Positions 22,228-34,990 of a DNA stretch of 64,000 bases are shown piece by piece (position 1 is the first letter of the stretch; the number at the start of each line of letters is the position of its first letter). Source of the stretch: Viscum album (lineage: Eukaryota; Streptophyta; Magnoliopsida; Santalales; Viscaceae); contig OY728153.1 of assembly GCA_963277665.1 (NCBI GenBank), positions 268,930,250 through 268,994,249 of the forward strand. Direction: 5' to 3'. Position numbers and translations under genes: made by a program. Under the pieces are notes generated by a model. The model was not told the origin of the DNA and made no database searches. It saw only the letters and a list, made by a program, of their open reading frames with translations.

Positions 22228-24540
22228 ATTCTAATTATATTATAAAATAATATATATAATTTTAGTAACTACATCCTTTATACATTCTACATATGCTATG
22301 AACGAGTCATATTACTTTGAGGGGGCGGTAGTTCGCACTTTCTCAGATGAAATTATTGCGTTTAACCATTATGGAAACCATAAAGGTATGATATAAATGA
22401 AAAATAAAGAAGAATATAAATAATATAAATATAATATATATCACATATAAAAACAATTCCATCTTAATGGATACCATGAGAGGCGGTAGGATAAAATTGA
22501 ACAATCATCATTTCGTGAGGCAGCATTTCATCCTCCATAGAAACAATATGTTCTTTACCCATTAGATAGAGGTTTGTATAATTTTAGTTCAAATACTTAT
22601 CATAAAAACATCATAGTATATTTTGGATACTTTTTTTGTTATAAAATAAAGGAATAAAAAGAGTTTAGGGGGTTCTAGAAGTAAAATAAAAGAAAATAAC
22701 TTAAGAGAAGACGTTACCTTTAAATCGGGTAACTCCTTTTGGTTTGAACCAAAAGGATTTCTTGAAGTGCCTTATTCCTAAGGTAAGTATTCTAGGTGGA
22801 AGAGAGGGACTTGATAGATTATTTATGCATATTTTGGATGAGCCAAGGGGCTTGATAGGTGTGAGTAATGGGATAGAGGTGGGGGATTTTTATAAGAGAG
22901 AGTAGGGGCTCTTTAGGAATGTTTTAAAATATTATTTTATTATATAATGATTTTTGGTTTCTAAAGGTCCAAAACTCATTAAAGACAAAGATAATATGTC
23001 TCACGTTCAAAATAAAATCTTCTAATAATAATTGGACTGGTTTGGAATATATTGTTTTATTTTTATAATCGTATTTATTTAAATCATTCAATAATGATGT
23101 AAACACTCCATCATTATTGTGTCATAAATAATTTTTTTTAATTGATGTCTCAAAATTATAAAAAAATTTAACATGATGTAGGAAATATTTTTAGATTTCT
23201 AATTAATATTTATATTCAAATACACAAATTATATAACCCCACATTAAAATTGTTTTATAAAAACAATACATGTTTATGATTTTTTTATTTTAACCCTAAA
23301 TAAAAGTTATTAATGTCATTATCTAACCCAAATAGATTTTAAAGGCCACAAATCTCACCCAAGGATTTTATTAGTTTTCCATGACTCATCCAATAATGTT
23401 AGGACAAGTGTTAAGGTAATGTTATTTTATTATAATATTTTTTTACATTGAATTACCATATTTACCTTTAATTGTGGTAAATAAAAGTCAAAAGTTACTA
23501 TTCACCAAAAAAACTATTTTCATCTTATTGAACAAAATTTTACTTACTAATAACAACCATGTATGTTTTATTTTTTAAATTCCATTCACTAAAGCTGTAA
23601 AATGTCATTTAAATGAAAAATTCGGTTTTTTAACTATCACTCAGTGTTTTCACTATTCATCAAAAATTGAAGGTTCTCAGAAAAAAATGCATCAAAATCA
23701 TCCTAAGCTATATTTAATATTACAAATTCCAAAATGATTTTTATTTTACCAAATTCGAAAGATATAAGTTAAATTAATTAATTTAAAATTAATTTTCATT
23801 GTCAAAACAAAAAAGTGTGTTTTTAAGAAATAATAACTATCAAAAGATTGACAGTTGTTTATGCCCAATTTCAAAGTGAAATTAATTTCAATGACCAACA
23901 TTGGATTAAAGGGTAAAAATATAATCTAATTACACCTTAAAACTATTTAAAAAGATAATCTAACCATATAATTATATTATATTATAAGGCATTTTTGAAT
24001 TAAAATACAGTATTTTTCACTATTCATTAAAAAAATAATTTCATCAGAAAAATAGAAAAAATTTACCCAACGTTAATTTTGATGTCCTAATTATAAAATT
24101 TTTTTTCAAATATAACATATAAAAGTGTCCAAAACTAGATTTAAATAGGTTTCTCCATCAAAAGGAAGTAAATCGAGCTTTTAAATAATATCAGAGTATT
24201 TATGCTTAAAATTAGAGTCATTAACATTTTAAGCCTCTATATTTTATTGGATAAATGTAAAAACATTTAAAAAACATATATAATCATATTTTAGTTATTT
24301 ATATTAATTCATGCTATTAAAACAACTATGTGTCAACTACCATTTTAAATACTAATTTTATTATATTACTTTTCAGTACAACTCAATGTTGTGTGAAATG
24401 TAAGATTTCAAAGAAACTATTTTTTGTGTATCAGGTACATAATTAAACAAATCATACCCTTTAAATTAAAATAAATATTTAATTCACAAATATTAATATA
24501 AATAAAAAAGTTGTGTTCATTATTTACATGGGATGTTACA
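22228..24540 (-). repeat. Family C 5' LTR, right piece
   Basis: Continues the LTR interrupted at 5168. It ends with ATGGGATGTTACA at 24540, which is TGTAACATCCCAT on the element strand. It contains the decayed GGCGGTAG sites near 22320 and 22480, a TATA-like box near 22890, and U3 sequence matching 1-686 from about 23865 on. Non-coding. Confidence 0.85.
22711..22898 (-). promoter_or_regulatory. LTR core promoter and donor-like site, family C
   Basis: The minus strand has TTATAAAAATC at 22885-22898 and AAAGGTAACGTC near 22711-22720, about 175 nt downstream. Same arrangement as in families A and B, more diverged. Confidence 0.5.
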
Positions 24541-27500
24541 TCATCCCTGTAAAGAAAATATGTCATGTACCGGAACTCAGTTCTTTGAAAAAAATTATTA
24601 ATATTTTGATTACAATCACTTAATTATTTCTTGAATTCTATACCCATTTTCAATTTACCTTACTATTAATTTTATCAAACCACTCAAGGTGAAATGAAAC
24701 TGGAGTTATGTCAATGCCCTAGGTACATGCTCCTTACCATAAGATTCCATTGGTAATATTATCTCTACTTTGTAAAGAAAAATACAAAATCAATCATGAG
24801 GGATTCTGAAATTAGGTTCTAACGATTCTGAGGTTATGGGAAATTAGGTAAAAAGAGAAAAATAAGCTCAAAATGAAGGGTAGGCTCCATAATATAATGC
24901 ACGAATGTTTTGAGAAGTGTAATAAAATGATTAATCTGTAGAATAATAAAATTCATACTCCCAATAGCTCAGTTTGGATCTATGTATATGTCATGTCAGT
25001 GAAAAATGGTATCATGTTACTTCCTTTTCTTTGGTATTTTTATTTTTTTAAATTCATGTCTAGGACAGATCTCACATCCATCCCCTAACCACATATGATC
25101 ATTCATGGAATTCAACAATCTCTAAATAGTAAATTTTGACTGTCCTAATACAAAATCCTTGTAAATTTTTTATTTTCTTTTTTTTTTAAGGAATGGGATA
25201 GATGTGAAATGCTACAAATTATACATGGATCACAACAAAATGGTTTGATGAGTGACACAATACATGTCTACACTAGAATCATCTCATGCTTTCTGAATCC
25301 TCCCCCACACTTATTTAAAGTAAAGTCATTAATTATACAAAGATATGGGTATGAATGGGTAAGGTATTTGAATAGATGCATCCTAAATGGTCATTCCTTC
25401 AAATTATAGGATTAATGAGGGAAAGGTTTCAGGTGGGTCTTAGGAAAAATTATCTCAACAAAGATTGCCTCAATAATTTCAAAATTGTATTTGTTCAGTC
25501 ATATCATCAGTATGATCTCAATGAAAGTTCGGATAGGTTTGTGTGTACAAAGTATCACTCAAGACATATGCTCAAAATAAATAATATGAATTTTTAGGAA
25601 AATAATACTCCAGCGAATGGGAATAAAAATAGAAATTGGAAATCAATAAGTGTATAAAACCAAGTAATAAGTCAATTAACTTTAATTTCAAAAATGATGA
25701 ATTTGAATTAAATCATTAAGCTTTGAAAAATTCTAAAAATCTAAAGAGAGATAAAACATGGATTTATAACAATTTCCAACTTAACATTTTCTTTTGTTTA
25801 AATATATAAAGAAAATTACTTTTAAATAATTCTTCCAATTTGAAAAATATCTCCAAGAAATATGAGAACAAGAAAAAATTAAAGTGTATCGAAAGTGAAA
25901 CTCACAAAAAACTCCCCCGCACATAGAAGAAGATAGTGTCTGAACTATCCATGGAAGTATTTTTGGAGTGTTATGGAAACATAAAGATAAAATAAATAAA
26001 ATGGTATTTAACCAAATGAAGTCTTAGGGAATCAAGATCTCCCTATAAGAAGAGGAATTTCATGAGGGGACTTGGGGGTCTTTGTTTGGACATGGGTATA
26101 CCTTCAAAATGTTTATAAATATAGTTCATAAACTAAATGAAACATTAGTCCATAGTTTTAAAACATGTGTATGAAGAATTAAGAGTAGGTGCATAGTATG
26201 ATGAGAAAGGGTAACCAATTTTATTCAAGTTCATCAAGATTTATACAATAAAGCATAAAATGGACTCAGGAAAAAAATATTCTAGAACTAAAATCTGCTC
26301 AAATAATCAAATTAGAAAATTGATGAATTATGGGTTCCCTCCCATAAAACGCTATAAAATAACATCATCATCTAGAAGGACGGATAAAAGTATTAGGAAA
26401 TGTGGTTCGTTGGCTCAGTGTCTCTTCTGGAATCTATAGCTACTTATTGCAGTGTCCTCTTGCTCTTGGGGTCTCATGATAGGATTAAGGACTCTACGAG
26501 GACTGTGAGAATATATCATATGTGGAAGGATGGGTATCTTTGATCATTGTGGTTGATTTGGTACATGAACATCTTGTGAGAGTTCATGAAGATGAATTTC
26601 AATCTCGGCCATATACTGAGTCACTCATTGAACCAAAACATGTAGTGGTATAAGTTCATCGACAATCATAGATGAAATAGACAATTGAAAAATGGAAATT
26701 ATGAAATTAAAAGATATGAAAATTAATCCAAGAAATGTGAAGTAAAAATATGTTCCCATATATAAATAAGTGTAATAGTACAAACTTTTGGGCCACATAG
26801 AGTAAAATAAAAAACATTAATCCCTAAAACAAAATTCTAAAAAAATGGGCAATATTGACCACTAAGATAAGATAGTAGAATCAAAAATCTCCTCCAATGT
26901 CCACTTTCGATCGGGTGGTGGTGGTAACTCTGTAGCTGGATCAGTGGTTGTGATGGCAGAAGGGGCTGGTAAAACAACTATGTTGATGCTGAGAAGATGG
27001 GATAGGGTAAGTGGTGGAGAGGTTTTGATCCAAAGTTTGGTCATGAGTGTGGTAGCTGGGTCAAATAAAAGAACCATAGTTGATATAGTAGTGGCTGGAC
27101 ACATTCCCCATCAGGCCGGCTCAGTGAGGTACTGCTGCAGGGTAGTAGGGTCAGAGAGATCTGATGGTAGGTTTGTATTGATAGTATGTGGGGAAGTAGT
27201 TGTAAAAGAGGGTGGGTTTGTAGGTGCTGGTGGTGGCTGAGATTCTATGGGGGAATGTGGTTGAGGGGTGGTAAAATCAGAAAGGTTTTTGAAGGGTAGG
27301 TGAAGACATAAAGAGATCTATCATAGGTTCTCCAGGATCCATAGCTGTATTTCCTAGAGTCCTAGTGGGGTGGAATCTGTGGATTATGCAGTAGTGGATT
27401 TCGTAGTGGTAGAGGAATGGACATAGGTTGGAGGTATTGTAGGTGAAGCTCTAGGTGGAGTAAGTGCAGGATCTGCTAGAGTTGGTGGATTTTTAGGTTG

Positions 27501-27859
27501 TGAACCCTAGTTTCACGGCCTATTTTTTTAAAACAAGCTAGAGTTCTTACATTACATATAAATAAATTTAACATGATGTAATATTGGGCTTTATATGAGG
27601 TTTGGTAGAAAAGGTACATGTCATGTAACAGAGTTACATGATTTTTAATTAAAATTTCTTTTTCAACTTTGGAACAAACTCTAGCCTTTAGTTCCTAGCC
27701 TATACTAAGCTCTCGTAAGGATATTCTAATATACTCTTGTCAATGATTTCTTATCATGTGTTTCCTCCCAATATACCCTTCCTTTAACATTGATAACTTG
27801 ACTCTGTTAAGACTCATATTAACTTCTGGATAACAACACAACCTTCATGGAAGGGTTAT
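24541..27859 (-). other. 3' part of the Athila-like element, unresolved
   Basis: Lies between the integrase remnant (ending near 27860) and the family C LTR. Expected contents are the post-integrase region (env-like in Athila) and the 3' LTR, but no boundary could be fixed. Seen: a C-rich 'cctcccccacactt' near 25300 and 'gttccctcccataaaacgc' near 26335, both of a kind common in the 3' region of Athila-like elements, and a G-rich, Thr/Pro/Val-rich low-complexity stretch at 26860-27490. Open frames there are short and unsupported. Confidence 0.45.
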
Positions 27860-28900
27860 AGAATGATTATCAACCTTTGACCATTTACTTTTAAAATTAG
27901 TCCACCTTCCTTCTGAATTTCAATGGTCCCATATGGAAAAACATGAATGAATTCAAAAGGGTCAGACCATCTAGATTTCATCTACCCAAGAAATAATTTC
28001 AATCAATAAATAAATAAGAGGACCTCATTTCCTGGGACAAATATGTGCCTTGCAATGTGTTGATCATGAAATTTGTTAGTTTTCTCATTGTAGATCTTGG
28101 AATTATCAAAAATTTATTTCTTGATTTCATCCAATTTGTCCAGTGGCATCATTCAAGCTTCTCCATATTTATGAGAATTCATATTTAACCTCTTAATTAC
28201 ATAGTATGAGTGATGCTCTAGTTCAACTAAAATATGATATGGTTTCCCATAAACCAATCTAAAAGGTGTTGTACCAATTTGTGTCATTTACGTATTGTTT
28301 TTCCCATAATGCATCCAATAATTTCAAACTATAGTCACTTTGACTTGTGTTCACCATATTCTATAATATTTTTTTGATTCCCCTTTTTTACAACTCAACT
28401 TCACAACTTTTTTGTGGGTGGTAGGGATTTCCTATATTATAGAGGATTCCATAATTTTCTATAAATCCTTTATTATCTTGGTTGGTAAAATGTGTTCATT
28501 GATCACTAATGATTAATATTGGAAATCCAAATATTGATAACCCATTCTTTTTCCATAAATTCATGACCACTTTTTTTGTTTCATGTGATATGGCTTCAGC
28601 TTCTACCCATTTTGAGATGTAGTCGATGCCAACTAGAATTTAGTACTTTCAAAGTGATTTGGGAAATGGTCCCAAAGTCTATGTCCCAAATTCCAAGGTT
28701 TTTGACTTCCATGATTGGGTATTGAGGCATTTTGTTTCTTTTTCTAATGGTCCTAGTTCTCTGGAAACTATCACGGCTTTTAAAAAATTCCTTTAAGTCT
28801 TACTGTAGAGTGGGCCCAAAAACACCACATTGTGGAATCATTACTACAATAAAATCAGGCTCTTGATTTCCTCCATTTGGTTACATATGACACATTTCAT
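27860..28900 (-). pseudogene. Integrase remnant, Athila-like Ty3/gypsy
   Basis: Reading the minus strand with frame changes and stops: KCVICNQ from the zinc-binding end, then WDIDF with the first catalytic Asp (near 28680), IDYISKWVEAEA (near 28620), ISDQ-THF with the second Asp (near 28500), GNPYHPQK (near 28410), then the C-terminal part with GNEVLLF, KSRWSDPFEF, HVFPYGTIEI and LKVNGQRL (down to about 27865). The order and spacing match Athila-type integrases. Many stops and frameshifts, so it is dead. It was part of a gag-pol reading from about 36.4 kb. Confidence 0.8.
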
Positions 28901-28978
28901 TTACAATTGTGATTTTTTTTCAACAATGCCACTTTTCAAAAATCCATCAATGCAATGCTTGAACAATAGTGCTTCAAC

Positions 28979-29480
28979 CTAGGTGTATAGTTTTGTTTCA
29001 GCTAAAAAAATTCTTATTTTTTGTTTAGAGAGTTCTTGGTGAAAACAAATCATGGAAATATAATTAAAGATATCAAAAAACCAATGATATACCTTGATTC
29101 TGAAAAGGGTTTCACCAGGAAAACTGGCTTTGATGTCAATATCATTTCCATCTTTGATGTGTGAAAGAGGGAGATGGAATAGATAACTATCAATCATATT
29201 TTACATTCCATTAATATATTTTTTGGTAATATCAAATTTTTTAAGTAGGAGGATCCACCTTATCTTCCTTGGTTTGGAATTATTTTTGTTCATTAAATAC
29301 ATGAGGGCATCATGATCGATGTGCACGATCATCATGGAAAAGACCAAATAGAATCATAATTTTTTGAAATCATACACAACTGCTAAGTGTTCTTTTTCTA
29401 TGTTAGTGTAGTTAACATTAGGCTTTTTCAGTGTGTGGATAACACAGTAGATAGGATAGAACATATGATCCACTCTTTTT
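28979..29480 (-). pseudogene. RNase H remnant and linker, Athila-like
   Basis: The minus strand near 29460-29240 gives KKPNVNYTNIEKEHLAVVYD and IDHDALMYLMNK and KPRKIRWI, the standard Ty3/gypsy RNase H series (TEKE, DH-A-L, RWI). An open stretch at 29197-28979 continues with DIDIKASFPGETLF and a block matching the linker before integrase. The DHAAL aspartate is kept as DHDAL. One stop interrupts the RNase H part. Confidence 0.75.
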
Positions 29481-29559
29481 CCTAAAATAGTGGAAACCGA
29501 AAGGTTCTTGGCATTACACATAAATTTAAATTCTCTATACTAATAAAGTGAAAAGATTA

Positions 29560-30330
29560 CATTGGATACTATAAATATTTTCATCAAACTATTGATTGTT
29601 TTTTAAAATTATCCAGTGAAATAAAATGGAACTTACTTTGACAAAAGGTTCATCAATGGGAAGGAAATGTTTTAAAACATCTTTTAAAAATCGCCTATAG
29701 AATCCCGCATGGCCTAGAAATATCATTATACCCATAACTATTGATAGTTTGGGTAAGTCCTTAATGAGATTTATCATAGATGGATCGAATTATATGCCAT
29801 CTTTGGAAGTTTTATGTGTGAGGAGTATTTCTCCTTGAACTATAAAATGAAATTTTTCTCAATTCAAAACAAGGTATTTCTCTTCATAGCATTATAGGAC
29901 TAACCCAATATTGTTTAGGTAGACTTCTAAATATCTTTCATATAGTTAGAAGTCTTCCAGGAAGATATTTAAGAATTCCTCATCCATATAATATAAAATA
30001 TGAGTCATTCATATTTAAATTCTTTTTGGTGCATTACAAAAACTGAATGACATTCATCTATAGGTGAAAGTTCTAAATGGGAATGTGAATGTGGTTTCTG
30101 TGTAATAAATTAGGTCAACTGTAATCTGAATTTATCCTGAATATCCATCCAGGGTATTAAAAATATTATTCCATCATCTAGACTTTTCCAATACTTCCTT
30201 GTTAACAAATTCTTTCATTGGTGGTGTGATCTACCATGGAGTTTGGCATTTGGGTTTTGCATATTCCTCAAGAAGAATTTTTTAGGTGCATATAGTTGTA
30301 CTGATTCCTTTAATTTCATCCACTCCCCAA
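29560..30330 (-). pseudogene. Reverse transcriptase remnant, Athila-like
   Basis: The strongest piece is FLGHAGFYRRFLKDVLKHF (near 29650-29740), typical of Athila-type RT thumb/connection. Upstream, DEEFLNIFLEDF (near 29960) corresponds to the catalytic box, with the usual D-D changed to E-D. CNAP-like sequence (near 30040) and LDDGIIF (near 30190) match the palm and entry blocks. Several stops and shifts, so inactive. Confidence 0.78.
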
Positions 30331-30659
30331 TAAATTGATTACATGTGTATTTTCAAGACTTCAACCAGTTTTTCCTCTTGTTCCTAAGATATTTCAGAGT
30401 TGATGACTATTTTCATAGAGGTTGAAGCTTCTAAGTACGAATACATAATTATATTGGGTAGAGGCTTCCACTACAGTGTAGGAGTTTGAGAAATTGAGGG
30501 CTTGAATGGTAGAAAATTATCCCTTTTGAGAATTTCATTGAAACTAACATCTTAAAAATCAAATTATTCTTATGCATCGTGGAGTGATTCCTCGCTATAT
30601 TCTTCTAGGGTTATATATTCATTTCGTTATTAGGTAAGAGAGATGGTGTGGTAATCACA

Positions 30660-30925
30660 GGCACCATCATATTGTTTAGTATATTTTATTAGGTTAAAGA
30701 CTACCAATTTTTCTCTATCATGAAAGATTAGAAGCCCTTGGTTTACATCTATCATAGCCTTTCTTATGGTCAGGAATGGTCTTCCAAGAATAATGGGGGT
30801 CGCCTAATTCTTCCATTTCTAAAACTAGTAAGTCTACTAGAAAGATGAATTTTCCAACATTGACTAACACATCCTTGAGAACTCATATATGGTATTTTTC
30901 TGAACGGTCTTCAATTTTGTTTCGT
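30660..30925 (-). pseudogene. Aspartic protease remnant, C-terminal part
   Basis: The minus strand reads IEDRSEKYHI, a stop, then VLKDVLVNVGKFIFLVDLL, EMEEL, ILGRPFLTIRKAMIDV and KLVVFNLI: the flap-side and ILGRPFL part of a Ty3/gypsy protease. Its N-terminal part lies 3.4 kb away (near 34.4 kb), so the gene is split by an insertion. Confidence 0.72.
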
Positions 30926-31714
30926 AGTTCCTTGAAATGTGTGTTCTAGTTTTAATAATCACTATATCTATGTGGTTTCCATTAGATTTATTCAAGGAAC
31001 CAAAAACATCCAATAGTTCTTTATGCAAAGGGGACCTTCTTTCCCAAGGTAGGTTTTCGTTAAGTTTGAACTTTGCGATACATAGGAACATACATTGGTA
31101 GATAGGATAGGAGGCCAGACTCATCAAACCCTTTTGGGGGGAATTATTGTCCACTCTTGGACCCTCTTTCTAATTTTAAGATATTTTCATGAATACTTAC
31201 TAATTCACCAAGCATAACTTAAATTCCCCTTGGAATTTTCAATCACTTATTAACATGTGTAAAATTTAAAATCATCATTACGTATTCAAGGTTCTTCATT
31301 AATGGAGATATCTGTATGTATTTGAGATTCTCCATTAATGGTATCCTATCATATACTATTTAAATATTCTTTTAATCATCTCTATGATGATAATGGTTTT
31401 TAAGCCACTCAGTGGGGCACACTAGAATTTATTTTCATCTTGGGAGACAGAGGATTAGTTTTGATATTGGGATCGTATCCATGAAATGGGTTACTTGCAT
31501 ATCCTTGTGAAAGGAATCAGAACCCTCACAATACGGTGCCGCTTAATTAGACACATTATACCTTTTAAGGTTATGTGATAAGGACCTAACTTTACAATTT
31601 AATTTCATGTGGTAAGGACATCTAAGCGAAATCTGATTAGTCAAAGTTTGATGTGGGACTTATTCTGAGGAAGCGTAATGAACTTGGACATAATATGGGT
31701 TTCCAAGTAAGATT

Positions 31715-31790
31715 AGAGCCAACGAGCCCATAACAGAGTGGTAAGGGCTCCTCCTTGGCATCCAAGAGACCTAAGTTCAAAACCGGGTGG
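31715..31790 (+). repeat. tRNA-derived SINE head (A and B boxes)
   Basis: A-box-like TAACAGAGTGGTAAGG at 31731-31746 and B-box-like AAGTTCAAAACC at 31773-31784, 27 nt apart, as in plant SINE heads. It differs in sequence from the 114-nt units in families A and B. A body and 3' end could not be delimited, and no T-run terminator lies nearby. Confidence 0.5.
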
Positions 31791-31857
31791 AGGTGAATTT
31801 CAGGGTTATTGTAGCAGTATTGTAGTAGGTGTTGTAGTTGTCGTAACTATTCACCTG

Positions 31858-31955
31858 ATTTGGGCCTTCGAGCCACCGGTTTGGGCCTACGGGTCTCAAG
31901 GGCCTTCGAGTCATCCAAGGTCTTTGGGCCTCAGGGCCTTCGGGCCACAAAGAGC
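31858..31955 (+). repeat. Short GGGCCTTCGGG-type repeats
   Basis: The words GGGCCTTCGAG, GGGCCTACGGG, GGGCCTTCGAG, GGGCCTCAGGG and GGGCCTTCGGG follow each other within 100 bp, and similar words recur near 32190 and 32278. This is a degenerate minisatellite-like cluster that stands out in an AT-rich window. Confidence 0.55.
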
Positions 31956-34365
31956 ATGGAGTTGCCCAGTTTATATAGAGCAGGCCCTATAAGTAGATCA
32001 GAGCAACAAGAGTAGAAGTCATTTGAAGAAGAGCTAATCGGATTGGAAAAATGAGAGGGTATGACCACTAACATCGGGACCAGGCACCCTGTAGCTTTGT
32101 ACATAGAAATGCAATCTGATCAGCAATGTAAGGTGGGGAGCTAGGTGATCTATGATGCAGAAGCTAGGGAGGGGAAGTTCTAGTGGGTTAGGCCTTCAGG
32201 TCATGTATTGGGCATGGTATGCATCTGGGCCATCAGTTCATATGTATTGAGGCTCATGTCCGGCATTGTTCCTTGGGCCTACGGGTCATGTAAGTGTTCC
32301 CTTTCATCCCTTAAAGGATGGATTATCCATAAAAAATAGAAGGCATTTCAGCCATTTGGGTAAGTTATATTAGACCCTATTGGGAATATGTCCCATAGAG
32401 AACAGGGTTGATTTGAAATATAGGGTTTTCACCTTATGGAGGCCTCCTACTCCATATGGATGGGAATCAAAGCCCATGTAGTTTTATGAGACTCATATGA
32501 GAGTATATTCCTTTGATAGAAATTAGTTTAGGATTACTTCCTGAAAATGATTCATTGATGATTTGGGGTCTAAATTTGCGGTTTATTCTAAAAGAGGATG
32601 CCCAGATTAAGGTAATTAGGGTTGGATTCCTGAAGATGATATCAGGTGAGCATGGACCCTAAAAGGGCTTCCTACATATCCTAGTTTGAACAGGAATTTG
32701 AGTTCTCGTAGTTTCTCCTAGTGAGTATTTGTTCACATGTTGTAATCCTATGAAATCTTTAATCCCACTTGAGTCATGCTCAGTGTGATAAAAAATAGGA
32801 TGTTAAAGATACAACAATGACACATACAATTTTCCTCCTCTGTAGGTGGAGGAGGGCGAGCCTATGGCGGCCAGGATAGATGAGGGGTAGGCGGCGATCC
32901 CTCTCTATATTCTCTTTACAATGGAAAATTGTCCAATGAAAGTAATAAGGGATGAAGGTTAGGGGTTTACTCTAGGATGGCTACCCTGAAATTGATCCTG
33001 GTAGGGGAGGGAGACTTATCCTTTGTTCAAAAGGAAGAAAAGTAGGTGTGAACCATAACTTCGCTACCAGTGACCTAAGGTTCCGGGTCATCTCATTGAG
33101 AAGGGAGAGGCCAAGACCCAAACCCTCCTCCAAATTGATAACATCATAGCACTATTTTTCGAAGAATGGTTCATGTGTTTACGGATATAAAAACCCACCA
33201 AAATTCCATGAAACCTAACCCCATTGTGAAACAAATCTGGGAAACCTCTGACTACAGATATATAAACCCAAATAGGGGACACACTGATGTGTCTTTTCCA
33301 AAGGTTTGATAAGTCATGAGGTTTTGGTGGAGGTTTCAACATAATACCTTTTGGAAAAGGGAGCTAATGAAGAATAAGCCTCTCCGTGAATGGCTTTGAG
33401 GAAGTCCTGATGGTTTGTATACTCTAGATAGTAAGTGAATCAAAGAGGGGTGCCCAAGTAGAGAACGGTGCGAATGTATGGGTGAAAAAGTTGTCTTGGG
33501 CGACCTGATGTTCACTTAAGCGATGACAAACCTGGATGTTAATACTTGGGAGAGACCTTTCTCTAGATTTCAAGAGTATTCATAGGTGATCCTAGAAGTG
33601 GGGTGCTCAAGTTCCTGTAGGAGGAATATTCAGCACACAAGTATTTCTAATTTCAGGATGTTGGGATCTTTATATGCGCAAGAGTTATGGTTTTCAAACA
33701 CTAAAAGTACTTAAGTCCAATGATCCTCCCTTAAATACCTCACTCGAGGTGTTGAAGAACTACCTTGAATGTTTCAGAAGACAGGGTAAAAGTACTAAAA
33801 CGACTAGAGCAGCAATTCAACTATTCATAAATTCGTCTGTATAAATGAAGACCCCAAGGGTCTATTTATCGTAAAAAATTGGACCTTGGGTGAAAGGAGT
33901 TTGGGAACACAAGTAGGTTGTGCAAAATAATTGTGGAATGAAAGTGGTTGCACATAGTATGGGTGGCTCCCAAGTATACTGGCATGCCTCTGGTGATCTG
34001 GCTAGACTATGGAGACACCTTGAGGACTTAGCCAAAATTATTACTTCAATCAGCTCAAGCATAGTGGCGCGCAGGTATTTGCACATTGGTATCTTTGGTG
34101 CCTCTCTGAGTACTTAGCCAAAATAATTGATCCATACTGCGGGGGACGCACCCCCTCACCCTTTTTTGGGATCACTACTAGGATATGGTCCCCACCCTTC
34201 GGGTCGGTGCCTTCATTACCGTCACTGAACCCCTTGGAAAATGCAGATTTACACCATGAACTTTTCACACCTAGTTGAGGAGATTTTGATTTGTGTCACA
34301 TGGGAATACATATTCAATTATGTAGAATTCCATGGAACATATTTCATAGTGTCTACAAAGTTGTA

Positions 34366-34990
34366 GTGCTACTCTAGTTGGTTTCAGATCTTTAATTAAA
34401 ATCTTGCGAAATTAACTCACTGGAAATCGGTATATACTTTCTCCAAGTTCGCATAGAGCTCTTCCAAATTTACATTCTCCGATAGCACATGGGATTGAAA
34501 ATAATCTGGGGTATCTCATATTTGATGTAGTATTCTACTAAACAATAGTAGATAATTGTTCATTCATCGAGATTACAGGAAGATATTCCATTTTTTTGGA
34601 AACCTGATCTTTTAGGAATTTGGTATAAACTAACATCTAAGAAATAGCCTCAACAAAGGGTATGTCGATAGGAGATTTTTTTAACATTTCCAAGAACTTA
34701 TTGTATTTTACCTCATGTTATCTTTTTCTTGCTCTTTCTAGAATAGGAAGAGGTGATTTTTATGGTGGTGGGGAAACATAGACTATCCCTTTTGGTTGCT
34801 AAGGAGTTTTGGTGTTGTGGCTGGAAATACCTATTGGGGTATTACTTGGGAGGTTTCATAAAATGTTTCTTATTATACTGGAAAATACTTTATAATTTCT
34901 TCAATTTTCCTTTCATCTCTTCCAGTTGGTTGCGTAAAGTCTAGAAAAAATCCCCATATCAGCACTATATCCTTAGCTTCCACCCTTGGG
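34366..34990 (-). pseudogene. Gag-protease junction remnant, N-terminal protease part
   Basis: The minus strand shows LPGNTKTYPRVEAKD (near 34990), KFLEMLKKSPIDIPFVEAI (near 34690), KFLKDQVSKK (near 34620), SIPCAIGECKFGRALCELGES (near 34480) and KPTRVALQL (near 34370). These follow the Athila order: gag tail, coiled linker, then the protease, with the active D-(L/S/T)-G box changed to E-L-G. Several stops. It continues after the insertion at 30925. Confidence 0.72.

Larger units (their letters stand above)
30926..34365 (-). other. About 3.4 kb insertion inside the protease, identity unknown
   Basis: The protease text VALQL ends near 34365 and resumes with EDRSEKY near 30925, so the DNA between is foreign to it. 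It is more GC-rich than its surroundings, especially 31.7-34.2 kb. It holds a tRNA-like SINE head (31715-31790), GGGCC-type short repeats (31858-31955 and near 32180-32290), and a near-duplicate 'acttagccaaaat' block at 34027 and 34115. A 96-codon open frame at 31154-30864 (minus) and an 84-codon one at 33342-33088 (minus) resemble nothing I recognise. Ends and target duplication could not be fixed; strand is arbitrary. Confidence 0.45.

Noticed and set aside
26944..27240. 98-codon frame rich in Gly and Val
   Set aside because: Low-complexity GTG/GGT sequence; both strands are open by composition, and there is no homology I recognise.
33088..34268. Several 65-85 codon frames on both strands in the GC-richer insert
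   Set aside because: Overlapping frames on both strands with no domain; consistent with higher GC and fewer stops.
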